Source: an uncultured Roseovarius sp.
GTDB taxonomy: Bacteria > Pseudomonadota > Alphaproteobacteria > Rhodobacterales > Rhodobacteraceae
NCBI RefSeq assembly: GCF_947259555.1
Contig: NZ_CAMYMD010000008.1
Location: forward strand, 1-64,000
Reading direction: 5' to 3'
DNA: 64,000 bases
The stretch's first letter is position 1, and each line of letters opens with the position of its first letter. Both the position numbers and the translations under genes were made by a program. Below, piece after piece: positions 55,893-64,000 of this stretch. Under the pieces are notes generated by a model. It saw only the letters and a list, made by a program, of their open reading frames with translations, was not told the DNA's origin and made no database searches.

Positions 55893-57260
55893 TCAGACAT
55901 TCATCAGGAGGTGCTCGCGTTCCCACGGGCTGATGACTTGCAGGAATTCCTCGTACTCGGTGCGCTTGACGATCCCGTAAACCCGGCAGAACTCCGAGCC
56001 GAGGATATCGTGAAGCGGCGTCGCCCCTTCGAAGAGGTCGAGCGCATTGCCCATGACATTGGGGATATCCGGCTCTCCGGCATAGGCGTCGCCCTTGAAC
56101 TGCTTGTCGGGCCATTCTTCGTTGATCATGCCCAGAAGGCCGCAGGCGAGGCTTGCGGCGATGCCGAGATAGGGGTTGCAGTCCATGCCCGCCATGCGGT
56201 TTTCGATGCGGCGTGAATCCGGCCCGGAGAGCGGCACGCGAATGCCGGTGGTGCGGTTGTCACGGCCCCAGGCAAGGTTGATCGGCGCGGCGTGATCCTT
56301 GACGTAGCGGCGATAGGAATTGACGTAAGGCGCCAGCACCGCGATGGCCGAGGGCAGGTGTTTCTGCAAGCCGCCGATGAAGTGGAAAAACGCATCCGTC
56401 TCGCCGCCCTGTGGGCCCGAAAACATGTTACGCCCGGTTTCGATGTCGAGGATCGAGTGGTGGATATGCATGGCGCTGCCCGGCTCGTCCTCGATCGGCT
56501 TGGCCATGAAGGTGGCGAAACAATCGTGGCGCAGCGCCGCCTCGCGGATCAGGCGCTTGAAATAAAACACCTCATCGGCGAGCTTGATCGGATCGCCGTG
56601 GCGCAGGTTGATTTCCAGCTGCCCGGCGCCGCCCTCTTGCGTGATGCCGTCGATCTCGAAGCCCTGCGCCTCGGCAAAATCGTAGATATCGTCGATCACC
56701 GGTCCGAATTCATCCACGGCGGTCATTGAATAGGCCTGGCGTGCGGCGGCAGGACGGCCCGAGCGGCCCATCATCGGCTTGATGCTCTGCGCGGGGTCAA
56801 TATTCCGCGCCACCAGAAAGAATTCCATTTCCGGGGCGACGACCGGTTTCATACCGCGTTTGTGATACATCTCGACGACGCGGCGCAGCACGTTACGGGG
56901 CGAAAACGGGATTGGTGCGCCGTCGCGGTCAAAGGCGTCGTGGATCACCTGAAGTGTCCAGTCAGCCGTCCAGGGGGCGGCCGATGCGGTAGACATATCG
57001 GGGCGCAGGATCATGTCCTTTTCGATGAATCCGTCCTCGTCTGCGGCCTCTCCCCAGTCGCCTGTGATGGTCTGGTAAAAGATCGAGTCAGGCAGGTGAA
57101 AATACTGTTGGCGCGCGAATTTGGACGCCGGGACGGCCTTGCCACGCGCGATGCCGGGAAGATCGGAGATAATGCACTCCACCTCGTCAAGGCGGCGGTT
57201 CTCCAGATAGGATTGGGCGGCCCCGGGCAGTGAATTTGTCAGGTCAGTCAGATCGGCCAT
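55893..57260 (-). CDS. glutamine-synthetase-like ligase (PuuA-type)
   Basis: A 455-residue GS-fold enzyme starting MADLTDLTNSLPGAAQ behind GAGGTG. GS blocks are PVVAPEMEFFLVARN (Glu-Met-Glu metal site), QEGGAGQLEINLRHGDP, HDCFATFMAKPI, SAMHIHHSILD and NRTTGIRVPLSG. The family adds glutamate to amines such as putrescine. It lacks the long N-terminus of true GlnA. The neighbouring PuuB-like and amidotransferase genes point to polyamine degradation. Confidence 0.9.
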   Translation of the reverse strand: MADLTDLTNSLPGAAQSYLENRRLDEVECIISDLPGIARGKAVPASKFARQQYFHLPDSIFYQTITGDWGEAADEDGFIEKDMILRPDMSTASAAPWTADWTLQVIHDAFDRDGAPIPFSPRNVLRRVVEMYHKRGMKPVVAPEMEFFLVARNIDPAQSIKPMMGRSGRPAAARQAYSMTAVDEFGPVIDDIYDFAEAQGFEIDGITQEGGAGQLEINLRHGDPIKLADEVFYFKRLIREAALRHDCFATFMAKPIEDEPGSAMHIHHSILDIETGRNMFSGPQGGETDAFFHFIGGLQKHLPSAIAVLAPYVNSYRRYVKDHAAPINLAWGRDNRTTGIRVPLSGPDSRRIENRMAGMDCNPYLGIAASLACGLLGMINEEWPDKQFKGDAYAGEPDIPNVMGNALDLFEGATPLHDILGSEFCRVYGIVKRTEYEEFLQVISPWEREHLLMNV

Positions 57261-57939
57261 GGCTGGCACCTCGTTTGAAAAAATCCGCCATCCGGGCGGC
57301 GACGGTCGCATTGGCGGTGGGCTGATCCAGCTTGGCCACCGCGTCTCGTAGCAGATCGTCAGGGACTACGCCCGGCGCACGGTGGTGAATGAGCCGGTCC
57401 ACCATTGTCGCGGTGAATTCGGGATGGGGCTGGATCGTGTAGATGCTGTCCCCATAAACGAGCGCGGCGTATTTGCAAAACGCGCTTGTGCCCACAACAT
57501 CCGCACCGTCCGGCAGTTTGGTCACCTGATCCTGATGCCAGGCATTGAGCGGGAGGCGCTGGCCTTCGATGTCATAATCGGTAACCCCGACCTTCCAGCC
57601 GCCCTTGAACTTTTCGACTTTGCCCCCGAGCGCCTGCGCAATGATCTGATGGCCAAAGCATACCCCCACCAGGGGCCGCTTCGATACCTTGATGTCACGG
57701 ATCAGCTGTTCAAGTGGCGCGATCCATGGATGATCTTCGTAGGCGCCGTGTTTCGAGCCGGTAATGAGCCAGCCGTCTGCGGCCAGAGGGCCCTCGGGAA
57801 ATTCGCCATCGACGACGTTATAGGCCGCGAACTCAAAGCCGTGCCCATCCAGCAGATCCGCAAACATCACTTCGTAGTCGCCCAGCTCATCGAGGACGAT
57901 ATCGGGGGCATGGCCGGTTTTCAGGATGCCAATTTTCAT
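57244..57939 (-). CDS. class I glutamine amidotransferase (putative gamma-glutamyl-GABA hydrolase role)
   Basis: A 231-residue amidotransferase. The nucleophile elbow is GVCFGHQIIAQALGG, and the triad His is in YTIQPHPEFTA. In the Puu route an amidotransferase-fold enzyme hydrolyses gamma-glutamyl-GABA, and this gene could fill that role, although it belongs to the GuaA-like C26/GATase1 branch rather than PuuD itself. It overlaps the next ligase gene by 17 nt. An ATTTGATCAAAT palindrome lies 13 bp upstream of its ATG. Confidence 0.8.
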   Translation of the reverse strand: MKIGILKTGHAPDIVLDELGDYEVMFADLLDGHGFEFAAYNVVDGEFPEGPLAADGWLITGSKHGAYEDHPWIAPLEQLIRDIKVSKRPLVGVCFGHQIIAQALGGKVEKFKGGWKVGVTDYDIEGQRLPLNAWHQDQVTKLPDGADVVGTSAFCKYAALVYGDSIYTIQPHPEFTATMVDRLIHHRAPGVVPDDLLRDAVAKLDQPTANATVAARMADFFKRGASHGRSD

Positions 57940-57951
57940 GCAATCCTCTTG

Positions 57952-57963
57952 ATTTGATCAAAT
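57952..57963. promoter_or_regulatory. ATTTGATCAAAT palindrome upstream of the amidotransferase gene
   Basis: A perfect 12-bp palindrome located 13 bp before the ATG at 57939. The 10-bp core TTTGATCAAA recurs at 59370 upstream of the next gene, so it is a likely operator. Confidence 0.6.
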
Positions 57964-57987
57964 TCAGGCAGGGTGCGCATCGACACG

Positions 57988-59304
57988 CTACACGGTTTCG
58001 AGATAGGTCTTCCAGTGTTCATCGTCGGGTATTGCCGCCATATGTGCCAGTTCCTGACGTTTGGTCATCACCAGATTGCGGATCAGGTCAGGATGAAAGA
58101 TCCGTGCGATCATCGGGTCATGCTCAAAGCGGTCGATGGCCGTGGCCCAATCGGGCGCAAGCTGCGGCAGGTCGGCCTCGTAGGCGTTGCCGGTGATCGG
58201 GGCGGGGGGGGTCATGCTGTCCTCGATGCCGGTGATGGCCGCGCCGAGAATCGCGGCAGAACTCAGGTAAGGGTTTATGTCGCCGCCCGCCACCCGGTGC
58301 TCGATCCGGCGCGCGGCATTGGGCCCGCCGGGGATGCGCACGGCGGCTGTCCGGTTTTCATAGCCCCAGCCCGCGCCGGTCGGCGCATGTGCGCCCGGCA
58401 CGAGGCGGGCATAGCTGTTGGCGTGTGGTGCAAAGATCAATGTTGATGGGGGCATGGCGGCAAGACAGCCTGCGACTGCGCTGCGCAGGGTATCTGTGCC
58501 TTTGTCGGTGCCATCGTCAAACACGTTGTGCCCGTCGCGATCGAGGACCGAGAAATGCATGTGCATGCCATTGCCCGTATCATCCGCGAACGGCTTGGCC
58601 ATGAATGTCGCGACAAAGCCATGCTTGCGCGCAATGCCCTTGATCATCGTCTTGAAAAGCCAGGTGTCGTCTGCGGCGCGCATCGCGCTCTGATGGTGCA
58701 GGGTCAGCTCGAACTGGCCGATACCTGCCTCGCTGATCGCGGTTTCGACGGGGATGCCCATCTCTGCACCGGCGGAATAGAGCGCGCTGAGGAACCCGTC
58801 AAACGAATCCATCTGCCCGAGCGACAGGATGCCCGGGGCCTTCATCCGGCGGCCGGATCTCGGGTCTCGGACTGTCTTGAGGGTCTTGTTGTTCGGGTCA
58901 ACAAGGGTGAATTCCAGCTCGGTCGCTGCAAACACCTCCCACCCGCGGCTGGCGTATCTGTCGAGGACCGCCGCGAGCGCGTGGCGCGGATCGCCGGAAA
59001 AGGGGCTTCCGTCTTCGTGGTGCATGACCATCGGCACAAGCCCTTGCGGCTCGTCCAGCCAGGGCAAAGGCACTGCGCCGCGATCGGTGGGCAAAAGCAG
59101 CCCGTCGATGTCTCCGGTTTCGAAGACCAGCGGTGAATTCTCGATATCCGCCCCTAGAATGTCGAGGTTGAGTGAGGAAAGCGGCATGCGCACACTGCCC
59201 GACGAGAGTTTGTCGGCATGCGAGGCCGGCAGACGCTTGCCGCGCATCCGGCCGTTGAGATCGCACGCGGCCACGCGGAAGGTCTGGAACTGGGTAAGGT
59301 CCAT
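57988..59304 (-). CDS. glutamine-synthetase-like ligase (PuuA-type), second copy
   Basis: A 438-residue GS-fold enzyme starting MDLTQFQTFRVAACDLNG. It has EVFAATELEFTLVDPN, SEAGIGQFELTLHHQS, GFVATFMAKPFADD, NGMHMHFSVLD and NRTAAVRIPG. It is only distantly similar to the copy at 55893-57260, so the two probably use different amines. It is the first gene of the operon, 48 bp before the amidotransferase, and has a TTTGATCAAA box upstream. Confidence 0.88.
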   Translation of the reverse strand: MDLTQFQTFRVAACDLNGRMRGKRLPASHADKLSSGSVRMPLSSLNLDILGADIENSPLVFETGDIDGLLLPTDRGAVPLPWLDEPQGLVPMVMHHEDGSPFSGDPRHALAAVLDRYASRGWEVFAATELEFTLVDPNNKTLKTVRDPRSGRRMKAPGILSLGQMDSFDGFLSALYSAGAEMGIPVETAISEAGIGQFELTLHHQSAMRAADDTWLFKTMIKGIARKHGFVATFMAKPFADDTGNGMHMHFSVLDRDGHNVFDDGTDKGTDTLRSAVAGCLAAMPPSTLIFAPHANSYARLVPGAHAPTGAGWGYENRTAAVRIPGGPNAARRIEHRVAGGDINPYLSSAAILGAAITGIEDSMTPPAPITGNAYEADLPQLAPDWATAIDRFEHDPMIARIFHPDLIRNLVMTKRQELAHMAAIPDDEHWKTYLETV

Positions 59305-59369
59305 CTGGAAAAGATCCTGATCATGATTTGCGCCAGCCTAGCCCGGTTGTGAGGGGTTTGCCAAGATAA

Positions 59370-59379
59370 TTTGATCAAA
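59370..59379. promoter_or_regulatory. TTTGATCAAA palindrome upstream of the polyamine operon
   Basis: A 10-bp palindrome core (extended AT-rich on both sides) 66 bp upstream of ATG 59304. It is identical in core to the box at 57952. Together they are candidate operators for the PuuR-like regulator at 62789, or another repressor. Confidence 0.6.
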
Positions 59380-59414
59380 AATTTTTGACCTGGCAGGCAC
59401 GCTCTTGTATTGTC

Positions 59415-59474
59415 GTCATCCGGCTTGACCGGATGACCTCTTGCGGCGCGAGATCCTCGGGTCATGCCCGAGGA
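59415..59474. repeat. pair of REP-like palindromic hairpins
   Basis: GTCATCCGG-CTTGA-CCGGATGAC (59415-59437) is followed by TCCTCGGG-TCATG-CCCGAGGA (59454-59474). The two stems share the GATGAC edges and resemble the short extragenic palindromes dispersed in alphaproteobacterial genomes. They may also stop transcription from the M48 side (gene ends at 59492). Confidence 0.6.
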
Positions 59475-59491
59475 TGACGCGGGGCAAGTCA

Positions 59492-60184
59492 TCAACTCAG
59501 GCTTTGCTGCCAGCGGGATTCGAGCTTTTCGATTGCGGCGATGCGTTCGGCCGTCTTGGGGTGGCTGAGCAGCCAGGCTGGCATTGCCCCACCAGGGCCG
59601 GATGTCAGCGCCTCCAACTTCTCGAACAGGGATTTCTGCGGCGAGGTTCCGATCCCGGCCTTGGTCAGAAGGGCCGCCGCATAGGCGTCGGCCTCGTATT
59701 CGTCGCCGCGCGACAGCCGGGCGGCGAGAAGCGTGGTCAGACCGTTCGCGATCCAGACGCCAATGCCAGGCAGGAAGCGCGACAACAGCATGGCGAGTGC
59801 TGTGCGCAGGGCATTCTGGCCTGAAAAGTCGATCATCCGGCGGCGCGAATGGCCGAGAGCCACGTGGCCCAGCTCATGCGCGATGACCGACGCCATTTCC
59901 TCGGCGGTGACTTCACCTGTCTGGAACTTGCGATAGAATCCACGGGTGATGAAAATACGCCCGTCGGGGGCGGCAAGACCATTCACCGGGTCAATCTCGT
60001 AGATGTGCACCCGCACACGCGGTAGATCGAGCGCCCGTGCAAGCCGGTCTGTCATCCGCTTGAGGATGGGATCGGCCAACTCGGACGATTGCTGGTCAAG
60101 CTCACGCGTGGTGCGCCAGACCGAAAACCGGTACATGGCAAGCGCGTAGAGCAGGGCGAGCAGGATCGGCGTGAATTTGATCAT
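59492..60184 (-). CDS. M48-family zinc metalloprotease
   Basis: A 230-residue membrane-anchored protease. One hydrophobic segment at the start (FTPILLALLYALAMYRFSV) is followed by the zinc motif IAHELGHVALGH (HEXXH) and the downstream Glu in LSRGDEYEADAYA. LLSHPKTAERI is the usual M48 end. This type acts on membrane or misfolded proteins. Last gene of the acyl-CoA ligase operon, 69 bp after the channel gene. Confidence 0.9.
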   Translation of the reverse strand: MIKFTPILLALLYALAMYRFSVWRTTRELDQQSSELADPILKRMTDRLARALDLPRVRVHIYEIDPVNGLAAPDGRIFITRGFYRKFQTGEVTAEEMASVIAHELGHVALGHSRRRMIDFSGQNALRTALAMLLSRFLPGIGVWIANGLTTLLAARLSRGDEYEADAYAAALLTKAGIGTSPQKSLFEKLEALTSGPGGAMPAWLLSHPKTAERIAAIEKLESRWQQSLS

Positions 60185-60253
60185 GCGGTCGATATGGGGC
60201 TGCCGCCATGAACAGGCAAGCCTGAACAGGCCCGCACATTTAGGTTTGCGCCT

Positions 60254-60565
60254 TCACTCCTGCGCGTCGTGCTGATTCTGCCCGTCATGGGTGTGCTTCT
60301 CGCGTTTGAGGATGGCGTGATAGCCAAATCGCTGGATCGCCGCGGCGAAAATTCCAAGCCCGGTGATGATGAACAGCGTTGTGCCGATCTTGCCCAGGAC
60401 GGTCGCAGGCACAAGGTTGCCGTACCCCACCGTTGAGAGCGTGACCACGGTAAAGAAGTAGCTGTCGATCCAACTCCAGCCCTCAACGAGGCGAAAGAAA
60501 ACGGTACCGCTCGCGATCACCATCACAAGCAGGGCGATGAGGGTGCGTGCGCGGGGCTGCCTCAT
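60254..60565 (-). CDS. two-helix potassium channel protein
   Basis: A 103-residue protein starting MRQPRARTLIALL. Two transmembrane helices flank the pore helix and the filter TLSTVGYGNL (TVGYG, the K+ signature). No RCK or cyclic-nucleotide domain follows; the C-terminus (KREKHTHDGQ) is short and basic. It overlaps the DsbA-type gene by ATGA. Upstream frame to 60616 is not used. Confidence 0.85.
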   Translation of the reverse strand: MRQPRARTLIALLVMVIASGTVFFRLVEGWSWIDSYFFTVVTLSTVGYGNLVPATVLGKIGTTLFIITGLGIFAAAIQRFGYHAILKREKHTHDGQNQHDAQE

Positions 60566-61209
60566 GCGCGCGCGGCTCCGTCCTCCGCCATCAACTCGTC
60601 GATCACCTTGAGCCACATCTCGGACGGCTGGCAGCCGGGCACTGCGTGTTGACCCGCTACGATGAAGGTGGGTACGCCGGTGATCCCCATCTGGCGGAAC
60701 TGTGCGTCGCGCGCCTTGATGTCCTCGCGGTCCGCTTCGGTCTGCAACAGGCGCAGGATCATCGCGCCGTCCATGCTCAGGCTGTCGGCGATATCGGCGA
60801 GGGTTTCGTGATCGCCGATATCGCGGCCCTCATCGAAATAGGCGTGAAAGAGGGCCATCGCCATCCGGTCCTGGCACTCTTCGATGCCGGCCCAATGCAA
60901 GAGGCGGTGCGCGTCGAGCGTGTTGGGCGTGCGCTTGATTGTGGCGAAGTCGATGGAGAGCCCCGCCGCCTCGGCGCGGTCCAGCACCGGGGCGTACGCC
61001 TTGATCGCGCCGTCCTTGCCACCAAACTTTGTCTCAAGATACTCGACCCGGTCCATGCCTTCGGCGGGCATGTCGGGGTTGAGCTGAAAGGGGTGCCATT
61101 CGATCTGGAACGGATGGTCGGGACGCTGGGCAAGCGCCTGATCCAAAAGGGTCTTGCCGATATAGCACCAGGGGCAGATCGGGTCGGAAATGATGTCAAG
61201 CTTGACCAT
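60562..61209 (-). CDS. DsbA-family (FrnE-like) thioredoxin-fold oxidoreductase
   Basis: A 215-residue protein starting MVKLDIISDPICPWCYIGK, with the CPWC active-site pair, and the GITGVPTFIVAGQHAVPG cis-Pro block. This is the cytosolic FrnE/2-hydroxychromene-2-carboxylate isomerase branch. The helical insert LLHWAGIEECQDRMAMALFH is typical. It overlaps the acyl-CoA ligase by 14 nt and the channel gene by 4 nt. Confidence 0.9.
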   Translation of the reverse strand: MVKLDIISDPICPWCYIGKTLLDQALAQRPDHPFQIEWHPFQLNPDMPAEGMDRVEYLETKFGGKDGAIKAYAPVLDRAEAAGLSIDFATIKRTPNTLDAHRLLHWAGIEECQDRMAMALFHAYFDEGRDIGDHETLADIADSLSMDGAMILRLLQTEADREDIKARDAQFRQMGITGVPTFIVAGQHAVPGCQPSEMWLKVIDELMAEDGAARA

Positions 61210-62722
61210 GAAGGTCCTCGTAAATCGGCCGCAGGGCGCGGCGCAGGAGTTTGCCATTGGCCCCTGTGGGCAGGGCCGTGACGTGGATATAGCCACGTGG
61301 GGCTTTGTAACCCGCGAGGCGCTCGCGCGCGAAGGCGTCGAGTGTCGCGGGGTCGAGCGGGTCGGGGCCAGTATAGAAGGCCATGATCACGCGTGCATCC
61401 TCTTTCACCTCAATGTCAGTGACCGCGACCTGAGTGATGCCGGGATGCTGGGTGAGAGCGGCCTCGACCTCCATGGGCGAGACGCGAAAGCCGCCCGCGT
61501 TCATCATGTCGTCGGCGCGGCCCATATAGGTGATCTGGCCATCCTCGTCCATCGCGCCCTGATCGCCGGTCAGGAACCAGTCGCCCTGGAATTTCGCCGC
61601 CGTCGCCTCGGGCGCGCCGAGATAGCCGAGCATCAGGCCGGGGTCGGACTTGTGAATGGCGATGGTGCCTTCCTCGCCGGTGGTCACAGGGCCGTCGGGG
61701 CCGAGGATCGCCACGCGCCGCCCTTGTTGCGGTCGGCCAAGCGTGCCGGGGGCCGCAGGGTGATCGGGGCTGCCGGAGATGAAGGTGGAGCATTCGGACA
61801 TGCCGTAAGCCTCATACACCGGTGTGCCGGTGGCGTCCTGCCAGTGTTGGCGGATCGTGTCCGACAGCTTTTCGCCCGCCGCGAGCCCGTGGCGCAGGCC
61901 GGGCAGGGCAAGCTTCATGCTTTGCTTGAACATCTTGCGGTAAACGCCTGGGGCTGCTGCAAAAATCGTCGCATCATGGCGCTTGAGCAGGAGCGGCAGT
62001 TGATCCGGTGTCACCTCGGGCGCGGGAATGAGAGCCGTGGCGCCCATGGCCCAGGGATCCATCAGCCCGGTGCCGAGCGTGAAGGTCCAGTTGAAGGCCC
62101 CGGCATGGCAGAGCCGGTCGTCGCCGCGCAGGCCATACCAGCCGTCATACATCATCCGCCGCGCCCAGATCGCGCGGTGCGCGTGGCAAACCGCGCGCGG
62201 CGTGCCGGAGGTGCCGGAGGTGTAGATGATATAGGCCAGCCTGTCAGGATCGCCCATGTCATACTCGGCGGGGGGCAGGCCGCGCATCGCCTCGAGCGCG
62301 GATTCGTCGAGGATCGGGATATCGGTCTCGGGGCAGGCGATCCCGCTTGCGCGGAGGATCAGGCGGGGCTGCGTGGTGGCGATGATCCCGGCCACTTCGG
62401 GCGCGGTCAGCTGGCTGGAGGTGGGGATGGGGATGAGGCCCACGGCGATGGCCCCGAGATAGGCGATCGGGAATTCCACCGTGTTGCCGAGCCGCATCAG
62501 CACCCGGTCGCCGGGCCGCAAGCCTGCGCGCAACAGCCCGGTGCCGGTGCCGCGAATGGCGGCGTGCAGGCGGCCGTAGCTCCAGCGTTCGGCACCGGAC
62601 AGGCGTAGGATGGCAAGCGCTATCTTGTCGGGATGCGCCTCGGCCCGGCCCATGACATGGGCCGCGAGGTTGAAGGGCGCGGGGCAGGGGGCGCTTGAGC
62701 CCTGATCGAAAATCGCGGTCAT
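61196..62722 (-). CDS. AMP-forming acyl-CoA synthetase
   Basis: A 508-residue adenylate-forming enzyme. The phosphate loop is YIIYTSGTSGTPRAV, with EAYGMSECSTF (A5), GDQGAMDEDG, and the C-terminal lysine block TGANGKLLRRALR. It activates a carboxylic acid to its CoA thioester; the benzoate/medium-chain-like branch is likely but not provable. First gene of the leftward operon, divergent from the XRE-cupin regulator, so this regulator may also control it. Confidence 0.88.
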   Translation of the reverse strand: MTAIFDQGSSAPCPAPFNLAAHVMGRAEAHPDKIALAILRLSGAERWSYGRLHAAIRGTGTGLLRAGLRPGDRVLMRLGNTVEFPIAYLGAIAVGLIPIPTSSQLTAPEVAGIIATTQPRLILRASGIACPETDIPILDESALEAMRGLPPAEYDMGDPDRLAYIIYTSGTSGTPRAVCHAHRAIWARRMMYDGWYGLRGDDRLCHAGAFNWTFTLGTGLMDPWAMGATALIPAPEVTPDQLPLLLKRHDATIFAAAPGVYRKMFKQSMKLALPGLRHGLAAGEKLSDTIRQHWQDATGTPVYEAYGMSECSTFISGSPDHPAAPGTLGRPQQGRRVAILGPDGPVTTGEEGTIAIHKSDPGLMLGYLGAPEATAAKFQGDWFLTGDQGAMDEDGQITYMGRADDMMNAGGFRVSPMEVEAALTQHPGITQVAVTDIEVKEDARVIMAFYTGPDPLDPATLDAFARERLAGYKAPRGYIHVTALPTGANGKLLRRALRPIYEDLHGQA

Positions 62723-62788
62723 GCGCCGGGCTTAGGCGGAGCGTGCGCTGGTTGCAAGTGCGCGCGCGCGTGCCTATAGCTTTGCGCC

Positions 62789-63412
62789 ATGACCGACCAA
62801 GCCTCGCATCCCCTTCTGCGTGTCACGCGTGACACCGGCGCCCCTGCGGCGACCGAGCCGCTTGATCTGGGTGCACGGGTGCGCGACTTGCGCAAGGCGC
62901 GGGGCTGGACGCTGGAACAGGCCGCCAGACAGGCGGGACTGGCCCGCTCGACGCTGTCCAAGATCGAGAATGGCCAGATGTCGCCGACATATGAGGCATT
63001 GAAAAAGCTGGCGCAGGGGCTGGAAATCTCGGTGCCACAGCTCTTTACCCCTCCCTTGCGCGGGCAGATAAACGGACGCATGGCCTTGACCAAAGCAGGC
63101 GAGGGCACGCCCAAGGCGACGGCCACGTACGAGCACGATCTGCTGGCGGAAACATTGAGCCAGAAGCGCATGATGCCGTATCGTGCCCGGATACGCGCCC
63201 GGGCGGTCGAAGAATTTGGCGGATGGGTGCGCCATGACGGTGAGGAATTTCTGTATGTTCTGACCGGCGTTGTGCGGCTCTATACCGAGTTCTACGAGCC
63301 CATCGAGATGCGCCGCGGTGACAGCGCCTATTACGACGCCACGATGGGGCATAACGTGATCTCGACAAGCCCCGAAGATGCCACGATTCTTTGGGTGACC
63401 TCGCTGGATTGA
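62789..63412 (+). CDS. XRE-cupin transcriptional regulator (PuuR-like)
   Basis: A 207-residue protein. The HTH_3 domain (LGARVRDLRKARGWTLEQAA, then LARSTLSKIENGQMSPTYEALKKLAQG) and a C-terminal cupin_2 domain (EEFLYVLTGVVRLYTEFYEP, AYYDATMGHNVIST) are clear. PuuR, the E. coli repressor of putrescine degradation, has exactly this layout. It may recognise the TTTGATCAAA boxes of the polyamine operon 3-5 kb away. Confidence 0.88.
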   Translation: MTDQASHPLLRVTRDTGAPAATEPLDLGARVRDLRKARGWTLEQAARQAGLARSTLSKIENGQMSPTYEALKKLAQGLEISVPQLFTPPLRGQINGRMALTKAGEGTPKATATYEHDLLAETLSQKRMMPYRARIRARAVEEFGGWVRHDGEEFLYVLTGVVRLYTEFYEPIEMRRGDSAYYDATMGHNVISTSPEDATILWVTSLD

Positions 63413-63749
63413 GCCTGCTTTCGTTCGGGTCGGCGAACGCTGGCTCCGCGCGCCTTCGCCATCGCGCCGCGACGGCTGTTCTCGCTCGACCCTCGTCTGA
63501 ACTATCCGCAGGCGGCCCCTTTGCCCCTTGAGGACGTGGTATTTTCCCTTGATCTGTGCTGGGATCTCGGAACCGAGCGCGAGCCGAGGCAGAAATGGTT
63601 GCGCAACGTCGTATCGGATGTCTTCAAGGGCATCCGAAACCAATGATAGGAATCCGAGGCAATAAATTGAATACGCGACAGAATTGTGCGCTCGATGGAC
63701 ATCTCACGGCTCTAGCCCCTTCCGTGACATATCGTGATAGGCTGAGCGC
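63413..63749. other. 337-bp gap with a coding-like stretch lacking a start
   Basis: The frame that continues from the XRE-cupin stop is open to 63646 and reads RAFAIAPRRLFSLDPR with PLPLEDVVFSLDLCWDLGTE. It looks protein-like, but no start codon with a ribosome site is visible. It may be the decayed 3' part of another gene or coincidence. AT-rich sequence before 63750 is the likely promoter of the permease gene. Confidence 0.3.
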
Positions 63750-64000
63750 GTGACACATGATCAGATGCTCATCTTCTCGATACTCGGTGCGACCATGGGG
63801 TTGTTCCTGTGGGGCCGACTTCGGCATGATGTTGTCGCCCTTGCGGCACTGCTGGCGAGCGTCGTCGCGGGGCTGGTTCCGACGGACACGGCCTTTGCCG
63901 GGTTTGGCCACCCGGCGGTGATCACCGTGGCCTGCGTGCTGATCCTCAGTCAGGGATTGCAGAACACCGGTGCGGTGGACTGGCTGGCGCGCAGCGTGCT
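63750..64000 (+). CDS. SLC13-type permease, partial (runs off right edge)
   Basis: The first ~83 codons, from GTG 63750 (ATG 63765 also possible). It reads THDQMLIFSILGATMGLFLWG with RHDVVALAALLASVVAGLVP and FGHPAVITVACVLILSQGLQ: the opening helices of the SLC13/DASS family with the conserved GFGHPAV loop. Members move sulfate, dicarboxylates or similar anions. The rest is outside the window. Confidence 0.8.
   Translation, partial: MTHDQMLIFSILGATMGLFLWGRLRHDVVALAALLASVVAGLVPTDTAFAGFGHPAVITVACVLILSQGLQNTGAVDWLARSV

Overview
The window looks like a chromosome segment of a marine Rhodobacterales (Roseobacter-group) alphaproteobacterium. The supporting signs are the high GC, an N-acyl-homoserine-lactone LuxR/LuxI pair, a cobQ next to a DUF6280-type small gene, glutamylpolyamine and methylated-amine catabolism, and a PopZ-like acidic protein. 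The accessory part runs from base 1 to a tRNA-Cys at 33750-33823. The rest, to 64000, is mostly core chromosome.

Accessory part, left to right. (1) 1-6805 is one half of a phage- or ICE-like module: a DUF2924 gene that runs off the left edge, a large unknown gene split by an in-frame TAG, a zinc-ribbon protein, a sigma-region-4 protein, an excisionase-like HTH protein, and a Prim-Pol/D5 primase-helicase followed by a GTGACA inverted repeat. (2) 7004-15763 is a compact catabolic cluster: class III aminotransferase, enolase-superfamily enzyme and DMGDH-type flavoprotein on one strand, and an RpiR regulator, Rieske oxygenase, aldehyde dehydrogenase and CMD protein on the other. It is flanked by a 22-bp direct repeat (6798 and 16053) and followed by a DUF3095 cyclase-like gene. 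(3) 17715-21134 is the other half of a phage-like module: ParB-methyltransferase, DUF7220-like membrane protein, two P27 terminase small subunits in tandem, and a small serine recombinase. (4) 21393-31176 is a GAF gene, then a mobile-element scrapyard: a decayed IS21, an IS256 element joined to a truncated relaxase, a 21-bp perfect hairpin, an integrase with an excisionase-like partner, and an IS1182-type element.

(5) 31283-33370 is the most distinctive locus. It is a three-gene overlapping operon encoding a peptide with three copies of TKT-x4-E-x-[DE]-D, an ATP-grasp ligase with the residues of microviridin/graspetide ligases, and a three-helix membrane protein. It reads as an uncharacterised graspetide (omega-ester/amide RiPP) locus with an unusual membrane partner.

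Core part. Pcm, TolC, the PopZ-like protein, CobQ, EF-P, RF3, a Hint-domain protein, an atypical SDR, a sodium/solute symporter, GuaB and trigger factor come first, followed by LuxI/LuxR and the S6-S18-L9 operon. Then come YceI, a DegT aminotransferase and a glutamylpolyamine operon (two glutamine-synthetase-like ligases, a class I amidotransferase and a PuuB-like oxidase) with two TTTGATCAAA palindromes. The segment ends with an operon for an acyl-CoA ligase, a DsbA-family protein, a K+ channel and an M48 protease, then a PuuR-like XRE-cupin regulator, and finally the start of an SLC13-type permease.
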